Assembly: GCA_946406115.1 (NCBI GenBank)
Contig: OX291561.1
Span: 3,588,273 to 3,652,272 of the forward strand
Direction: 5' to 3'
DNA length: 64,000 nucleotides
Source of the DNA: Apoda limacodes
Lineage: Eukaryota > Arthropoda > Insecta > Lepidoptera > Limacodidae
Shown: piece by piece, positions 24,320 to 35,865 of the stretch
How the letters are laid out: every line of letters begins with the position of its first letter
How positions within the stretch are numbered: the stretch's first letter is position 1
The notes under the pieces: generated by a model
The model's input: only the letters and a program-made list of their open reading frames with translations
Told to the model about the DNA's origin: nothing
The model's database searches: none
Position numbers and translations under genes: made by a program

Positions 24320-27300
24320 GTAAACATAGTTTATTAATAACTAGCTAGTGCCTGCTGCGCCACCCGAGCAGAATTCCTTTTATCACCGAGGGCGCGTTCG
24401 TTTTGGGATGCAGAATCATTATTTTCATTACTTTTGTCACCTATTATCCGTTCGTTTAGCATTGGTTTTTTATTTTCGTATCATCTGTGACAAACTGTCA
24501 TGCGTTCGTTTTACGATATTTTTGTTATTTTTGTCACTTTTGCCACCGTAAAATGAAACTTTAGACCCATGTCTGGAGGTGGGGTTTTTGTGTTAATCTG
24601 TCAAACTGCCTATACATTTTCATTGTTTATGGTAGTGTGTGTGTGTTTTATTTTAGTTATTTGTAAACAAAAATTTTGTTAGTAACGTTTCAAAGCTACA
24701 CGAACGGCACCTAGGTGTCGGTGGTGGCAAAACTGGCGTTATCAAAAGTGTGTAAAGTATCATTCGTGGGAACTCTTAATCCCAGAACGAACGCGCCCCG
24801 AGGGATTCCAACGGAAACTCCATTATACACTAGGACAAAAAGTATTATCACAGCCTAAAGATTTATTTTATTTATGCAGCCAGTCATCGCCTTTGATAAA
24901 TCCGACAACGTCGAGACAGTAACGGTGCTGCGACCAAATGTACCTAGGCACAGATAAATAATACTATACTAGTAACCTAGGAACTTGCTGGACGGCACCT
25001 GACTAGCCATATTGACAATATGGCACGGAAGTGCCCCCGCCAAGTAAAGCAAAAGCGCAGAAAAATGCACGGCCGTACCATCCTTTTCTCGAAGCTATTC
25101 GGGCCATTTTTGACACTCTGTAACTTCGTTGTGGAAAAAACTAGAAGCCTCAATTTTTAATAACCAATTGTATTACGGTTTGCTTCTGTCTATAATTTCG
25201 CTTGATATAATTGGTTTAATCATTAATGATTAAGTTTGTTTACTGATATTTTTTGCAAGCGATCGAGATGTTGTTTGGTTAATTTAAGAGAATACGATTC
25301 GCGGCGTCTCGCAGCGTGTTTCATACAAACTAATTTCCTACTTGTTTTTGGCATTTACTAACCAAATACTGTGAATTTTTTTTTCATTTTTAGTCATGTT
25401 CAAGCTGAACATCTATGTCTGTGGTTTTCTAAAATCCAAAAAAAAAGTTTTTATTAACTTATAATCTTATTCAAGATCATTTATATGAAAAACTAGAATC
25501 CTGTACAACTTTTAAACTGGCACACTGCAGACCTAGATATTAATTTCTAGAGCACATCTTCAAAATTTTATGGCGTTTGATTTGATTTGATTTGTAAGTG
25601 TCAAAAATAAATGGGAAATTCGTTTGTATGAAGCGCGCTGCGAGACGCCGCGAATCGTATTCTCTTAAGTGTATTTTGAGTATATTATGCTGTGCTTGAT
25701 CTTCTTAAATAAACTCATTTTAAGTAGGTAGGTATATTATTGGCTTGATGATTGAAAGACTTAGTAATTTATTTACTGATATTATTTACTAGCGATTAAG
25801 ATGTTGTTTGGATAATTTTAGTGTATTTTACACAGTGTACTAGAATTTCTTCAAATCCATTTTAAGTATGTAGGTTATCGTATTATTTTGCACATAAAAC
25901 AAGCTAGTGCGCCAAGTATAGGCGGCCATCGCTCAACCATTCATAGGGAATAAAACAAAAAACACATTAGTCTTGTCCTGGTAACCGGTTCTATCGGTAT
26001 AATACCTACAAAGAGTAAAGCTTGATCATGAAAATAAATACATACATAATTTTAAAAATACATATTAAATAAATGTCATAATGAGAGGATACACTCCGCT
26101 GCGAGGCGCCGCGAAGTGTATCCTCTTAAGAGGTATGTGTGCGTTTGCCAAGTTATTCTATTTATTAAAGAAATAAAAAATCGTTATATTGATATGGTAA
26201 CTATAAAATGTATGCTGCTCCCATAGATAGATAAGTACTGTATTAACCGACTTGGCTTACATTCGATTTCACAACTTTTTGTAGCACAAATGCTTTGCGA
26301 GACTTGTGCATTTTTGTAAATGTCATGTTTTTAGTGGGATGTGCTTGCCCCGTCTCTGTCTAGTTGCCTTCGATGGATGACTGTATGAATTAAATAAATT
26401 ACGCATATAAATTGTTGAGTGTTTTTTATTGATATATCCACAAACGAAATATACTAAAAATAGGTACAACAATTTCGGTTCGGTTTCGGTTATGTATGAA
26501 CTATTAACATTTGTCTCTACGATTGTGCAATTAATAGCTATCAAATTTTGTCTTCATTATTGTTTCAGGTTGAACTTAGCAAACTCTCTGGACGAAATGA
26601 CGAAATATATAAGCCTTTATTGTATTATTACAATTACTTAACGTTCCTCTATGAGAACCGTACTCCCAATGAAACCAAGGTTTTGAGTCGGAACAAGTCA
26701 ACGGATAAGACTCAGATACACGGTGAAGATCAGATACAATTTCAATCAGAAATATCGCAAATAGCTTTCGTTGATTCCTCGTCGGATGACAATGAAGATG
26801 AGCAGGTAATGACTTTACACTATTGGTTTGAAAGAGGGCTGAAAGGCTGAGCATTGAAAAACATCTGGAGATCCATACGGAAATACTATTTACTTAATAC
26901 TACTTATAAATCACAGTAGTTACCTACCCACTGCATATGGCAGTATAAAACTTTATTTATTAATTTATTATCACGTGCACCTTAGAAAGACAAGAGACCA
27001 CAGTGATTTTCAGAATAATTAAGCACTAGCGTCAGCTATGTTTTTACGTATTTACTCAGAAACTAGTATATAACATCCATGGAAAATATAGTTAGCCGCT
27101 AATTTTAAATTTTAATGTTATATTTTGCCAATAGGTGGTGTGCGGATAGACCCTTCGACAATCTGTGGCACAAGGTTTGCCCCTGACGAGGAGTTTCTAC
27201 TTAGGCGTTTGATGTAGAGCGAGAAATGAGAATTTTATTTTTATTTATTTATTTAACGCTTATAGCACATATAAAAACTATTACAATATTGTATTAACCT

Positions 27301-30300
27301 ATAAAATTGTATGCACTTATCGCATAATGCGATTTCTTCCAGCCAACCTTAGGAAGTTTCCGAAAGCTTATTAAATTAAATTTATGTAGGTAGAGTTAAA
27401 ATAAAAAGAAAATATTAATACATAATATGAAGAATAAATTAACTAAATAAACATACATATATATTTTTTTGAAGTGAAATCTTCTTTAGCGGCGTTGGGC
27501 ACTTTTTTGGTATGGGTAAAAAATGTTAACCTCGCGTCAGATCACGTGTGCTGATCGAAAATTCATAGAAAATTCGTAAGACGGAACTCGCTTTAGATTT
27601 ATTTACATTAGTTTAGTTTTTGTGATGGGTAAAAAATGAAAAACTCGCGTCAGACAGAAACCATAATGCCACGCCATAAAAATTCGCAAGACGGAAACCA
27701 TAATGTCACGCCTATTATAATTCTTATTTTTAGTATATGGCGATCATGAGTAGTAGAGGGAGGTTGGATATGGGATTTTAATTCTATGACAGATTGAGAT
27801 GTCAAATATACTACATCAAAAATGTTTTTTTATTACAAACATTATTATTTCTTGACAATGTCAAAGACATGTCTTATGACATATTTGAGTGTTCAGCGCG
27901 AATTGTGTGTTAAGGAGATTGGTTCTGTACAATTAAATATGACGTATGAGTTGTCTTGTAGCATATTTGAATCGTGTGTAAAGGTTTTCACTTCTGCTGG
28001 CACTCCCGGAGTGCAACCCGTTTTTTTATAAATATATATAATAACATATAATATCATATACATACAAATATAAGTACAAATTGGTAGATAGAGAGTTTTG
28101 ATAATATCATCAAGTTAGCAATGATTCGAGAAAAAAGGATTTCAGTTTGGCTTTAAAAATGTTGATAGACGATGACAAACGAATATCCGATGGTAAATTG
28201 TTCCACAGTAATGCTGCTTTTACAGCAAACGATTTACCATAAAAAGTGGTGGAGTGAGACGGTATAGTTAGTGTTCGTTCTACCTTTGACCTTAGTGACA
28301 TACTTTGTGACGAATTATATAAAAAATTAAAGAGATTCTTTAGGGGTGCAGATAGATTGTTAAGGACGATAAACAAAAGGGTGAGAATATGAGTATTCCT
28401 GCGAAGTCGAATTTTTCTTATGCTTCTTACTAGAATTCTAACAAATATTTACAAAATTATAAAGTTTAGCTATCATAGCTGATATCGAAAGGATACTGGT
28501 TGAAGACTCTTGATTTACTGATATGGAAACATATTTTTTTTTTTCTACAAAAATAAAAATCCCCATCAGAGGGAGAGGTTGTTCTATGGAATCTTCTAGA
28601 TTTAGTGCTTAAGTCACCTATTTTTCCCTGTATCTTAGAACTGTCCATACGATCTATATAGGAGTTCGGTATAGTTTTGCTCAACAAATGGCATATATTT
28701 CACATTTATATATTAAAGTAAAATTCTAGCTTTTTGAGAATAGTCGTGCGTACCAAGTCGACAACATGTCGGTACTCACACAATGTTATTTTTGATAACC
28801 ACAAAAAGTAAAGAGAGGTAATGAAACAAACCTACTCTAATTTTACCTAACTTATTACAATTTCACAACTTATTACTTATTATTACATTTTCTTAATTCT
28901 AAAGCTAGTCCCTATCAGGAAAAGAGTTTTATTGTGTTAATGTATAGCTTAATATTAAGGTATGACATTGTGAAACATAACAAAATATTAAATGCATTTA
29001 TAGATGTAGTTTGTGTTGCAATCTCGTAGCAGCGATAACAGGTGGAGGTTACTTACCAAAAAACAGAAAATTTAGAGATCTTTTTGATATATTTTCTATT
29101 TAGGCGGAATAAATGGTAGGGTAAAATACCCAACAGTCAGCCTCTCAGTGAGAATAAAAACTTTCTTGAAGTATAGTTTAAATATTAAACACTAAAAATT
29201 AAATCCCATGATATTGTCAGAAAGGTTGTTTATACAACTTTGTAACAAAATAAAAAAAAAAAATATTTTTCTATAATAATCATATAAACAAATGAACAGT
29301 AAACCAAATTTGGCACTTTTTACCAATGGTCAGCCATTTCTCCAGAAGTCATTCTTATCTTACCCTATAGTCAGCCTCCTTAATATTGCACGTTTGGCAT
29401 AGTTTCTATTAAATACATTTTCATAAACGTCCCCAGCGAATTCAGTGCATTTTAAACGGTACCATGCCGGGCAATTGTCACATCCAGTATTCTTTAAGTT
29501 ATTCTTTGTGTGTCACTAGTCAACTCCTCTTTACAATTATTGCAACTTATTTTGTTTACTGTGCAAGTTGTATTTTTTTCCTTTTTTAGCAAGTATAGAG
29601 TTAGATAACTACTCTGCTTTTCTTTTTTAATTTTTCGTATTTTTTTTCATCGATATATCGTTTCTTTTTTGTTCCTTCAGTTCTTTTTTGCTTCTCAAAT
29701 TGTCTTCTCTCTTCAAAAGAAATAGCTCCTATTCTATTGATTTTTTTCTTTTTGCTGGGTTTAAAGACAGTTTGCAAGGTTAGTGTTTTTTAAAATAGGT
29801 GAAATATTTTCTGGTTTAATAATAACATATGATAAGATTACTATTTATTTTTACTGTCTTTTATACTTTATTTATTTTTTATTGTATATTTTCGTTATTT
29901 TTTTCAATTCATTTAAGCTTACATTTTTTATTTATTACATTAATATCATTGATGAAATTATTATTTACAAAAAAAGATTCGACTCTTATTATATTTTCTT
30001 TATCATTCCCAGTATTATTTTGGTTCAAAATTATTTCTGATTCAACATCTTTATTTTTTTAGTTATGTTACTATTGAATAAATTATTTTGGAATGTGTAA
30101 TCACCTAAAATTGTCAAACTTATGTCGAGAATTTCAAATGACCCAGGACCTAGTTGTGGTTGGTTTTTGTTTGTTTGACTAATAGCACTTATGTCATAAA
30201 TTTCGTTTGCGTCTTTTGTTGAGTTATTTGTTTTATCAAGACTTTGAGATCCTGTAGTATCCCTTGCTATGTTTGCAACATTGACAACAGTTTGGACGTC

Positions 30301-32761
30301 AGCTTCAGTATTTTGTAAATTGTTACTAAGTTGATTAATAATCTTAACAGCAGTATTCGAAGCTTTTTTCTTAATATTTTGGTGCCTGGAAATTTAGTAT
30401 TCTTGGTGGCATTATTATGATGTTTATCACGATTATTTTGTACACATTTTAGATAATCTTATGTTTTTGGATTGCATGGATACATTACACATTTGCGGAA
30501 ATCGATACTGATATTTGCAGGCAAATTTTCCTTTTCTCAGACTTTTTTAAGCAATGGACAAAGAGTTGACTTTGTCAATACATTGTTGGCATTTTCGGGT
30601 TGAGTTGCCCATTCGTAGTCGGTATTTTTCCATTCCGACTTCAAATGTTTAAATACACTTACATCAGCGGGCTGAATTATGCGTGTCGCGTTTGGTAGAA
30701 GTGCATAAAGAATTATATCATTGTCATTGCAATATTCGCTGAGGTGCATTGTTAAGTGGCTTTTGTGACCATCAACAAAAACAAGAATTGGTTTTTGTAC
30801 GTTTTGGTCCTGCACCCATTTGTTAAATCCTTTTACAATATAATCAAAAATATTTCTGATTTCATCCACCTTGCCTCTGATTTTCGTAACAGCAGCAGCA
30901 GGCATACTGTTGATGACTTCTTTTGGTGCTCTTACATAAGGAAAAACCACACAAGGAGGTAAAGAAAAACTTTACTCAAGCTGATATAAATACAAGAACA
31001 GTAATAGCTCCCTTTTCTTTGCTTTTTACTTTTATTTTGTAGACGTTTTTGTATCCTCTAGGTGCAAAACCTTTTCCTGATTTGAGACAAATATAGAAAC
31101 TGGTTTTGTCACCGTTAAATATTTAGTTGGGCATGTTTAAAATATCATTCGAGTTTCTTGCTTCTGAGTGCTTTAGCAATTTGGCAAACCACTTCCTAAT
31201 ACCTTGTTCAGTTACAGCAGCTCGACCCTTAGATATATTTTCGGGCAGTCTTTCACTTAACTAAGGATTTCTTCTTAGAAAAGACTGGTACCATTTTTTT
31301 TCCGGTCAGTTCTGATTAATATTATTATAGATCTCCTTAATGGAGATCATCAGATTTTAGAGGAAATCAACATTTCGCTAAGGTTATGCAACAGTCTTTA
31401 AGGGTAGTTTCTTATTATTTGGTCAGATAGAGTCTGGTCCCATTTTACGGGGCACTTCTGGGACTGTTAAATGTAGCCGATCTTGCAATATTTTTCGTAG
31501 GTAGTTAAAAATCCGACTGGCTTCTCTAATCTTTATCCCTTTCCTGATGGCCACTATTGCATTTGTTGATTGCTCATCTTTGTACTGGTAAATTGGTCTT
31601 TCCGATGTCTTTTTTTTGTCAAAACCCTGACACATTTTTGAGACAACCTTGACACATTTTCAATGTCTAGCCGCTAAGTTAAAAACGCAAAATTGTTTGC
31701 TGCTTCTCTGCATTTCTGTATTTTTTAGCGGCAAACGCACCTTAGGTCAAAAACGTCAAAGAAACTGAAAAGTCTCAGTACCTACACATTTTTGCAATTA
31801 ATATGAAAAATTAATATTTGTTGCATTATTTTACCAGTAGATACTACATGTGCGTTATAACAAAAAACAGAAATATCAAAAAAAAACACATATTATCATG
31901 GCATGGTTGAAGATAAATCAAAGAACTACTGAAAATTATTCAACTTTTCGCGAAACATTTCTTTTATTTTAAATAACAATAACTTTTAAATAATAGTTCA
32001 ATAGACGAATTAGACAACAAAGATCTAGTAGGATAAGCCGGGCTTTTTGAATTAGATGAAGGTACCGCCACTGATTACGATCTATTTGTTCCTTACTTAT
32101 GAGTAATTTTTTAAAGAATTTTTAAGTTTTGTACTTAATTTTTTTTTATTTTTAGTATAGATTTTACATAATGCGCAAATGAAAACGATTTCTAATAATT
32201 TTGTTGATTTACAAACCGAATACAAAATACAGTTTGCAAAAAAAAAAAAACACTATTTTAAAAATAGTGTTAAATAAATATTCATTTTCTGATTTTTTAA
32301 GCCAAAAACTCTAAATGAAAATAAACCCTGTAGTTGATGCATGATACAAAAGTAATTGTTATTTATTTCAGGAATCAGAAATTCATGAAAAAGAAATACA
32401 ATATAGAATAAAGAAGCCGCGTAGAGAAGAATTTCTACCTGAAGAAGTCAAAATAGAAGATGTAATGTCAAATTCTTCTCAAATAAATTCCTCCCACTTT
32501 GTTTCCGTTCAAGAAGATGCTACTGATACCTTCATGCGCTCCATGACCATGCAGCTCAAAGACATGTCCAGATTACAAAAATGTGTAGCGGAGAAATTAA
32601 TTTCTGATGTCATATTTTATGGCAAACTTGACCAACTGGCAGTGAATTCTACCATCAGCAATCTGGGAAGTAACGCAACTGTGAGGTTGCCTCATGTATC
32701 TTCTCAGGGTTCAGAAAGAGCAAGACAGAATAAACTTCGAAAAAGTTCATCTTCTTCTTAG
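24089..32761 (+). CDS. MADF-BESS domain protein, 3 coding exons
   Basis: Likely nuclear DNA-binding/transcriptional regulator of the insect MADF-BESS family (Adf1/Stwl/Coop-like); the target is unknown. Joining 24089-24319, 26569-26805 and 32372-32761 gives 858 nt, 285 aa. All junctions are GT/AG and phase 0. The MADF domain spans about residues 9-108: LLEMYKNLPCLWDTLHVKYRD, then AW, the basic helix DTLKKKIDNLKSSF, the junction W-KK/VELSKLSG, and YNYLTFLYENR. A basic stretch, RIKKPRREE (168-176), may be a nuclear signal. The BESS-like helix is about 205-243 (DATDTFMRSM...AEKLISDVIF). The start context is caaaATG. Both introns (2.2 and 5.6 kb) hold transposon fragments. The exons are open while surrounding repeats are broken, suggesting a functional gene; a domesticated transposon origin cannot be excluded. 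Confidence 0.88.
24341..24840 (-). mobile_element. Helitron 3' end remnant, split by a TIR element
   Basis: On the minus strand GCAGCAGGCACTAGCTAG then T is a Helitron-type CTAG|T terminus; the GC-rich tail (CTCGGGTGGCGC) precedes it. The 5' end was not found; right border approximate. Ends 21 bp from the exon 1 splice donor. Confidence 0.5.
24391..24797. mobile_element. TIR element, 407 bp, inserted in a Helitron remnant
   Basis: GGCGCGTTCGTTTTGGGAT at 24391-24409 and the complement of the same with one mismatch at 24779-24797. CCGAG repeats at 24386-24390 and 24798-24802 as a possible 5-bp duplication. Superfamily unknown. Lies in MADF intron 1. Confidence 0.7.
24870..25025 (-). repeat. 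Dispersed repeat, copy 2 (inverted)
   Basis: Reverse complement of copy 1 at 20750, with an extra central segment (about 24940-24985). In MADF intron 1. Confidence 0.6.
25288..25664. mobile_element. TTAA-flanked MITE with ~50-bp TIRs (piggyBac-like target)
   Basis: The left TIR starts GAGAATACGATTCGCGGCGT and the right TIR is its complement over about 50 bp with few mismatches. Both are bounded by TTAA (25284-25287, 25665-25668). Internal 275 bp AT-rich, non-coding. TTAA duplication is the piggyBac signature, but the terminus is not the usual CCC-type, so the family is inferred. Lies in intron 1 of the MADF-BESS gene. Confidence 0.8.
26087..26130. repeat. Palindrome related to the TTAA MITE termini
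   Basis: AGAGGATACACT and AGTGTATCCTCT arms around CGCTGCGAGGCGCCGCGAA; similar to the TIR of the 25288-25664 element and followed by TTAA at the right. Looks like two element ends fused with the middle lost. Confidence 0.6.
26569..26805 (+). CDS. MADF-BESS gene exon 2
   Basis: The acceptor is TATTGTTTCAG|GTTGAA and the donor GAGCAG|GTAATG. Encodes residues 78-156: the end of the MADF domain (SGRNDEIYKPLLYYYNYLTF) and an acidic linker (DSSSDDNEDEQ). The ATG at 26548 seen in the raw reading frame lies in the intron and is not the start. Confidence 0.87.
27473..28027 (+). mobile_element. Truncated copy of the 21931-22946 Helitron interior
   Basis: Shares CTTTAGCGGCGTTG, GTATGGGTAAAAAATG, GTAAGACGGAA, ATGTCACGCCTATTAT, GACAATGTCAAAGACATGTC and CACTCCCGGAGTGCAACCCG with the minus strand of the larger copy. 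Contains an internal duplication of the GACGG/GCCACGCC segment. Termini not seen. In MADF intron 2. Confidence 0.65.
28110..28376 (-). pseudogene. C-terminal fragment of another LINE reverse transcriptase
   Basis: 88 open codons whose end FAVKAALLWNNLPSDIRLSS then FKAKLKSFFL is the usual C-terminal pattern of Jockey/CR1/RTE-type RT proteins (xWNxLPxxIR...FKxxLK). No catalytic residues are present. Lies antisense in intron 2 of the MADF-BESS gene. Confidence 0.65.
29600..31635 (-). pseudogene. pogo/Tigger-like (DDE_1) transposase, decayed
   Basis: Reading right to left: N-terminal DNA-binding part (IVAIRKGIKIREASRIFNYL, 31560-31480); ISKGRAAVTEQGIRKWFAKL; the first catalytic region IFNGDKTSF; KGFAPRGYKNVYKIKVKSKE; then the open piece 30950-30537 with VFVDGHKSHLTMHLSEYCND (second Asp) and LLPNATRIIQPADVSVFKHL (third Asp); and a Lys-rich tail (SFEERRQFEKQKRTEGTKKK) ending about 29600. 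Several stops and frameshifts; the triad reads D-D-D. TIRs not identified. Antisense in MADF intron 2. Confidence 0.82.
32372..32761 (+). CDS. MADF-BESS gene exon 3
   Basis: The acceptor is TTATTTATTTCAG|GAATCA. Encodes residues 157-285: a charged segment with RIKKPRR, the BESS-like helical motif, and a Ser-rich C-terminus ending KSSSSS, TAG. The internal ATG at 32465 is Met188 of the spliced protein, not an independent start. Confidence 0.87.
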   Translation, partial: ESEIHEKEIQYRIKKPRREEFLPEEVKIEDVMSNSSQINSSHFVSVQEDATDTFMRSMTMQLKDMSRLQKCVAEKLISDVIFYGKLDQLAVNSTISNLGSNATVRLPHVSSQGSERARQNKLRKSSSSS

Positions 32762-33110
32762 GAACTTTGAATTTTTGTTTATTTAGGATAAGTTTTAGAA
32801 ATTTAGAGTAAAAAATATTTAATTTGTTTTTATTATTTGATTCCATTCCATTCCAAGCATACCAAAACGTTAAAAAGAAATATAAATTGTCTGTTTGTCA
32901 CTTCCTTTTAAGACAAAAACTATCTTTTATGAATAGTAATTTTAGGTATCTACTTTGCACTAATTTATGATTTTTTTTTAAAATTTTAACTATCTTTTGT
33001 ATTTCATCTACCTACTTAGTTTCGAAGTAAAATGTCTGTGACAAATGAACGGGCAGACGGATACCGAAGTAGTAGTAGGTTTGTTACAAACGTATAGATA
33101 GAGCATTCCA

Positions 33111-33116
33111 AATAAA
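33111..33116 (+). terminator. Candidate polyadenylation signal for the MADF-BESS gene
   Basis: AATAAA about 350 bp after the TAG, in AT-rich non-coding DNA and before the next repeat. Position only; no transcript evidence. Confidence 0.35.
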
Positions 33117-33679
33117 ATGACGAATGGATGTAAGTAAGTCTAATTTAGTTGTAATGTTATCAATTTATCAGAGAATTTTTGTTCCAGTAAACTTTCCTTT
33201 ACAACAGATAATCTCTCCATTTTAGGTACATTGTATTTTCTGGACTTCACGATATAAAGATAAATTGCTGTCCATTTTTAAGATTTCTGGCCTAGGACCT
33301 AAAAAAAAGCCACAATTTGTCTTACTTCCCCAAGCGATTTATTCATCTAACAAGAATCAATGTTTCTGTCCGGCCTACAACTGCGTGATGAAATCGTAAA
33401 GGATTGTCTATCTTCTCATGCTCATGAACTTAATTCTAAAAACTCTTCAGTATCACTAGCATTAGGGGCAGTGTGGTATAGTAATACGGGCCATAATATC
33501 TACATAAACCAAAGTATTTTTGTGCTTCAATAACATTATAAAAATCCTTGGGACTGAAGATGCTAAATTACAGGATGCATAGGTAAACCAAATTAAAATG
33601 GAAAAAATATAAAATTGTACAGCTTAAAATTTAAAACATTGATTGTATTTTTAAGTTTTTATGATTTTTTTAAAAGAGT

Positions 33680-33845
33680 AACTATCGAGTTTCTTGTCGG
33701 ATTCTTCTCGGTAGAAATCAACACAACATTGTGAACCGGAGGGAGGGTGGGAGTTTTCAAAAAATATTTCATAACTTTGACGATTCAAAAGTGATTGTAA
33801 AATCCTAATTTGAATAAAATATTTTGACTTTGACTTTGACTATAC
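33680..33845 (+). mobile_element. LINE 3' tail ending in (TTTGAC)n
   Basis: GAGTTTCTTGTCGGATTCTT, TCGGTAGAA, GAACCGG, AATAAAATATTTTGAC then TTTGACTTTGAC resembles the 3' UTR of a very common lepidopteran LINE, whose tail is a short tandem repeat rather than poly-A. Only the end is present. Confidence 0.55.
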
Positions 33846-34789
33846 ATACATAAAATATTTTTTTTTTGTAAAAACGCTAGTGTAAAAAGCCGTAAATGTG
33901 ACGTCTTTCATTTAGGGTTTTTTAGCCTAGCTCTTAGGGTTCGTAGCGTTATCTAACATATCCTATAAACTTCCTCAAGGATTGGGCTATCAAATGCAAA
34001 AAGATTTTTTAAATCCGTCTGGTAGTTCCCGAGATTAGCGCATTCAACCATAAATAATTTTTAGCTTTATTAAATATAGAAGATTTTTGCTGTGTCAGGA
34101 TCGGATCAGCAATGACTTTGCCATGCAGTCGCACTATATTCGCCGTGTCGCATAATTTACCAACTGTAAGTCGCTAGTGTGCGCTCGTGTCTATTTTAAA
34201 TAAGCAGGAAAATTGATGTATAAATTGATAAAAAAGTGTGAAAATAATAAGTTGACAATCTTTCAACAGATTTTTAACTATATTTTCATATTTGATCGTA
34301 TAGGTTATGATTTTAAAAACCCTGAACTTCAGTTTATGCTTTACAAATTTATTTTTTAACTTTTAAAGTCACACGGACAAACAACTAAAGTTGGTTTAGT
34401 GTTATTGTAAAGAACAAACACTATTTTAATGTTTGTTATTTTATTGAATTAAACCATATAATTTTACATCATATTTAAAAGTTTTTTTCAGAACATCGGC
34501 CAAAAGTCATCTATCACAGACAACATCGGCCATATTGGATACTTTCTTCTTTGTCCACGAATTATGTGATGATTGATAACGTCTCTGTGTCCAAAGCGTT
34601 GTGGAATCACTAAAAGGAATTTCTCAATTTACTGTGATTTTTTTTTATTACTTTTTCGTTACATTACACATACTATTGAAGTTGTTTGTCTGTCTGTTGA
34701 TTTATTTTCGGACGACAGAACAGAAGCTTAAATCCGGTTTTAAACACATCTATATAATTCTTAAAAATACTGGATTTTTTATGGTTTTA

Positions 34790-35150
34790 GGGTTCCGGAC
34801 CCAAGGGAACCCTATTACTAAGACTCCGCTGTCCGTTTGTCACCAGGCTGTATCTCATGAACCGTGATAGTTAGACAGTAAAAATTTTCCCAAAAGATGT
34901 ATTTCTGTTGCTTCTACAACAAAAAATACTAAAAAACAGAATAAAATAAATATTTAAGGGGGCTTCCATACAAATGACGTGATTTTTTGCTCGATATTGA
35001 TCACGGCAACAGGTAAACGCTTAAAATATTCACAGAATATTTAGTTATGTGTATAGTCACTTTAAAATTAAATAATTAAATAAATATATTTAAGGGGGGC
35101 ACCCATAAAACAAAAGTGATTCTTTTTTTTAATATTTAAATCTGAAATAT
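34790..35150 (+). repeat. Common lepidopteran repeat (GGGTTCCG...CCGCTGTCCG), partial
   Basis: ACCCTATTACTAAGACTCCG, CTGTCCGTTTGTCACCAGGC and AATAAATATTTAAGGGGGC are shared with 50270-50710. The right-hand CGGAACCCT end is missing. Confidence 0.65.
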
Positions 35151-35865
35151 TTAAGTGGGAACATATAAATATTTTAAAAAACTCAATACACAGCAGTGAG
35201 AGATGAAAAAAGATGTATGCACCTCATTTGTGCGGGAGGTCGTTGGAAAGTTTCTGAAAGAAGCCAACAAGATTCAGAGGATTCTTTTGTTCAGGTTATT
35301 AATAATTATTAATCCTTTATAAACAATTATTTATAAACAATTATTTATAGCTAGAATACAAGAACCTCGTTGGTTATTTAAAAATTAAAAATCTAGATAA
35401 AAACTATTTTAAGAGATAGATCATTATTGACGCGTAAATCACACAATAGTATTTTCACCTCTCCAGCACCAAAAGTTGCTGTTCACAAACAGTGGGCAAA
35501 ATCAATTTTCGCTGTGACTGTGAGACAAAGTAATGCAACGTTCGAATATTATCTTTTGGAATTTTGTGATACTGAAAAAAACAACAAAGCGATTATTGGT
35601 TTAGAAACTAAATATTTAAATGAAAGCATAACTACATTGCATTTTTTCATTCTCAACGTGCTTAATATTTATGATTAGTAATACCTACTAATAATTAAGT
35701 GTTTATTTTTTAAAAAAATATGCTTTGCATTCGATAAAAGTGTCATAGAGCAAATTTCAGAAAGCACTTCCAAAAAAAAAGGAAGCGAAATTCCGCGAAA
35801 AAAATTAGTTTTTTTAACTTTAGATTGTTTATTTACGTATAAATTGTTTTTTGAAGTAACAACTT

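Noticed and set aside
26576..26854. 92-codon minus-strand frame
   Set aside because: Antisense shadow of MADF-BESS exon 2.
29783..30062. Two overlapping plus-strand frames rich in Phe and Ile
   Set aside because: They are the antisense of the A-rich C-terminal region of the pogo-like transposase.
35427..35678. 83-codon frame as a gene
   Set aside because: No recognisable domain, no clear splice sites or conserved context; kept only as a note.
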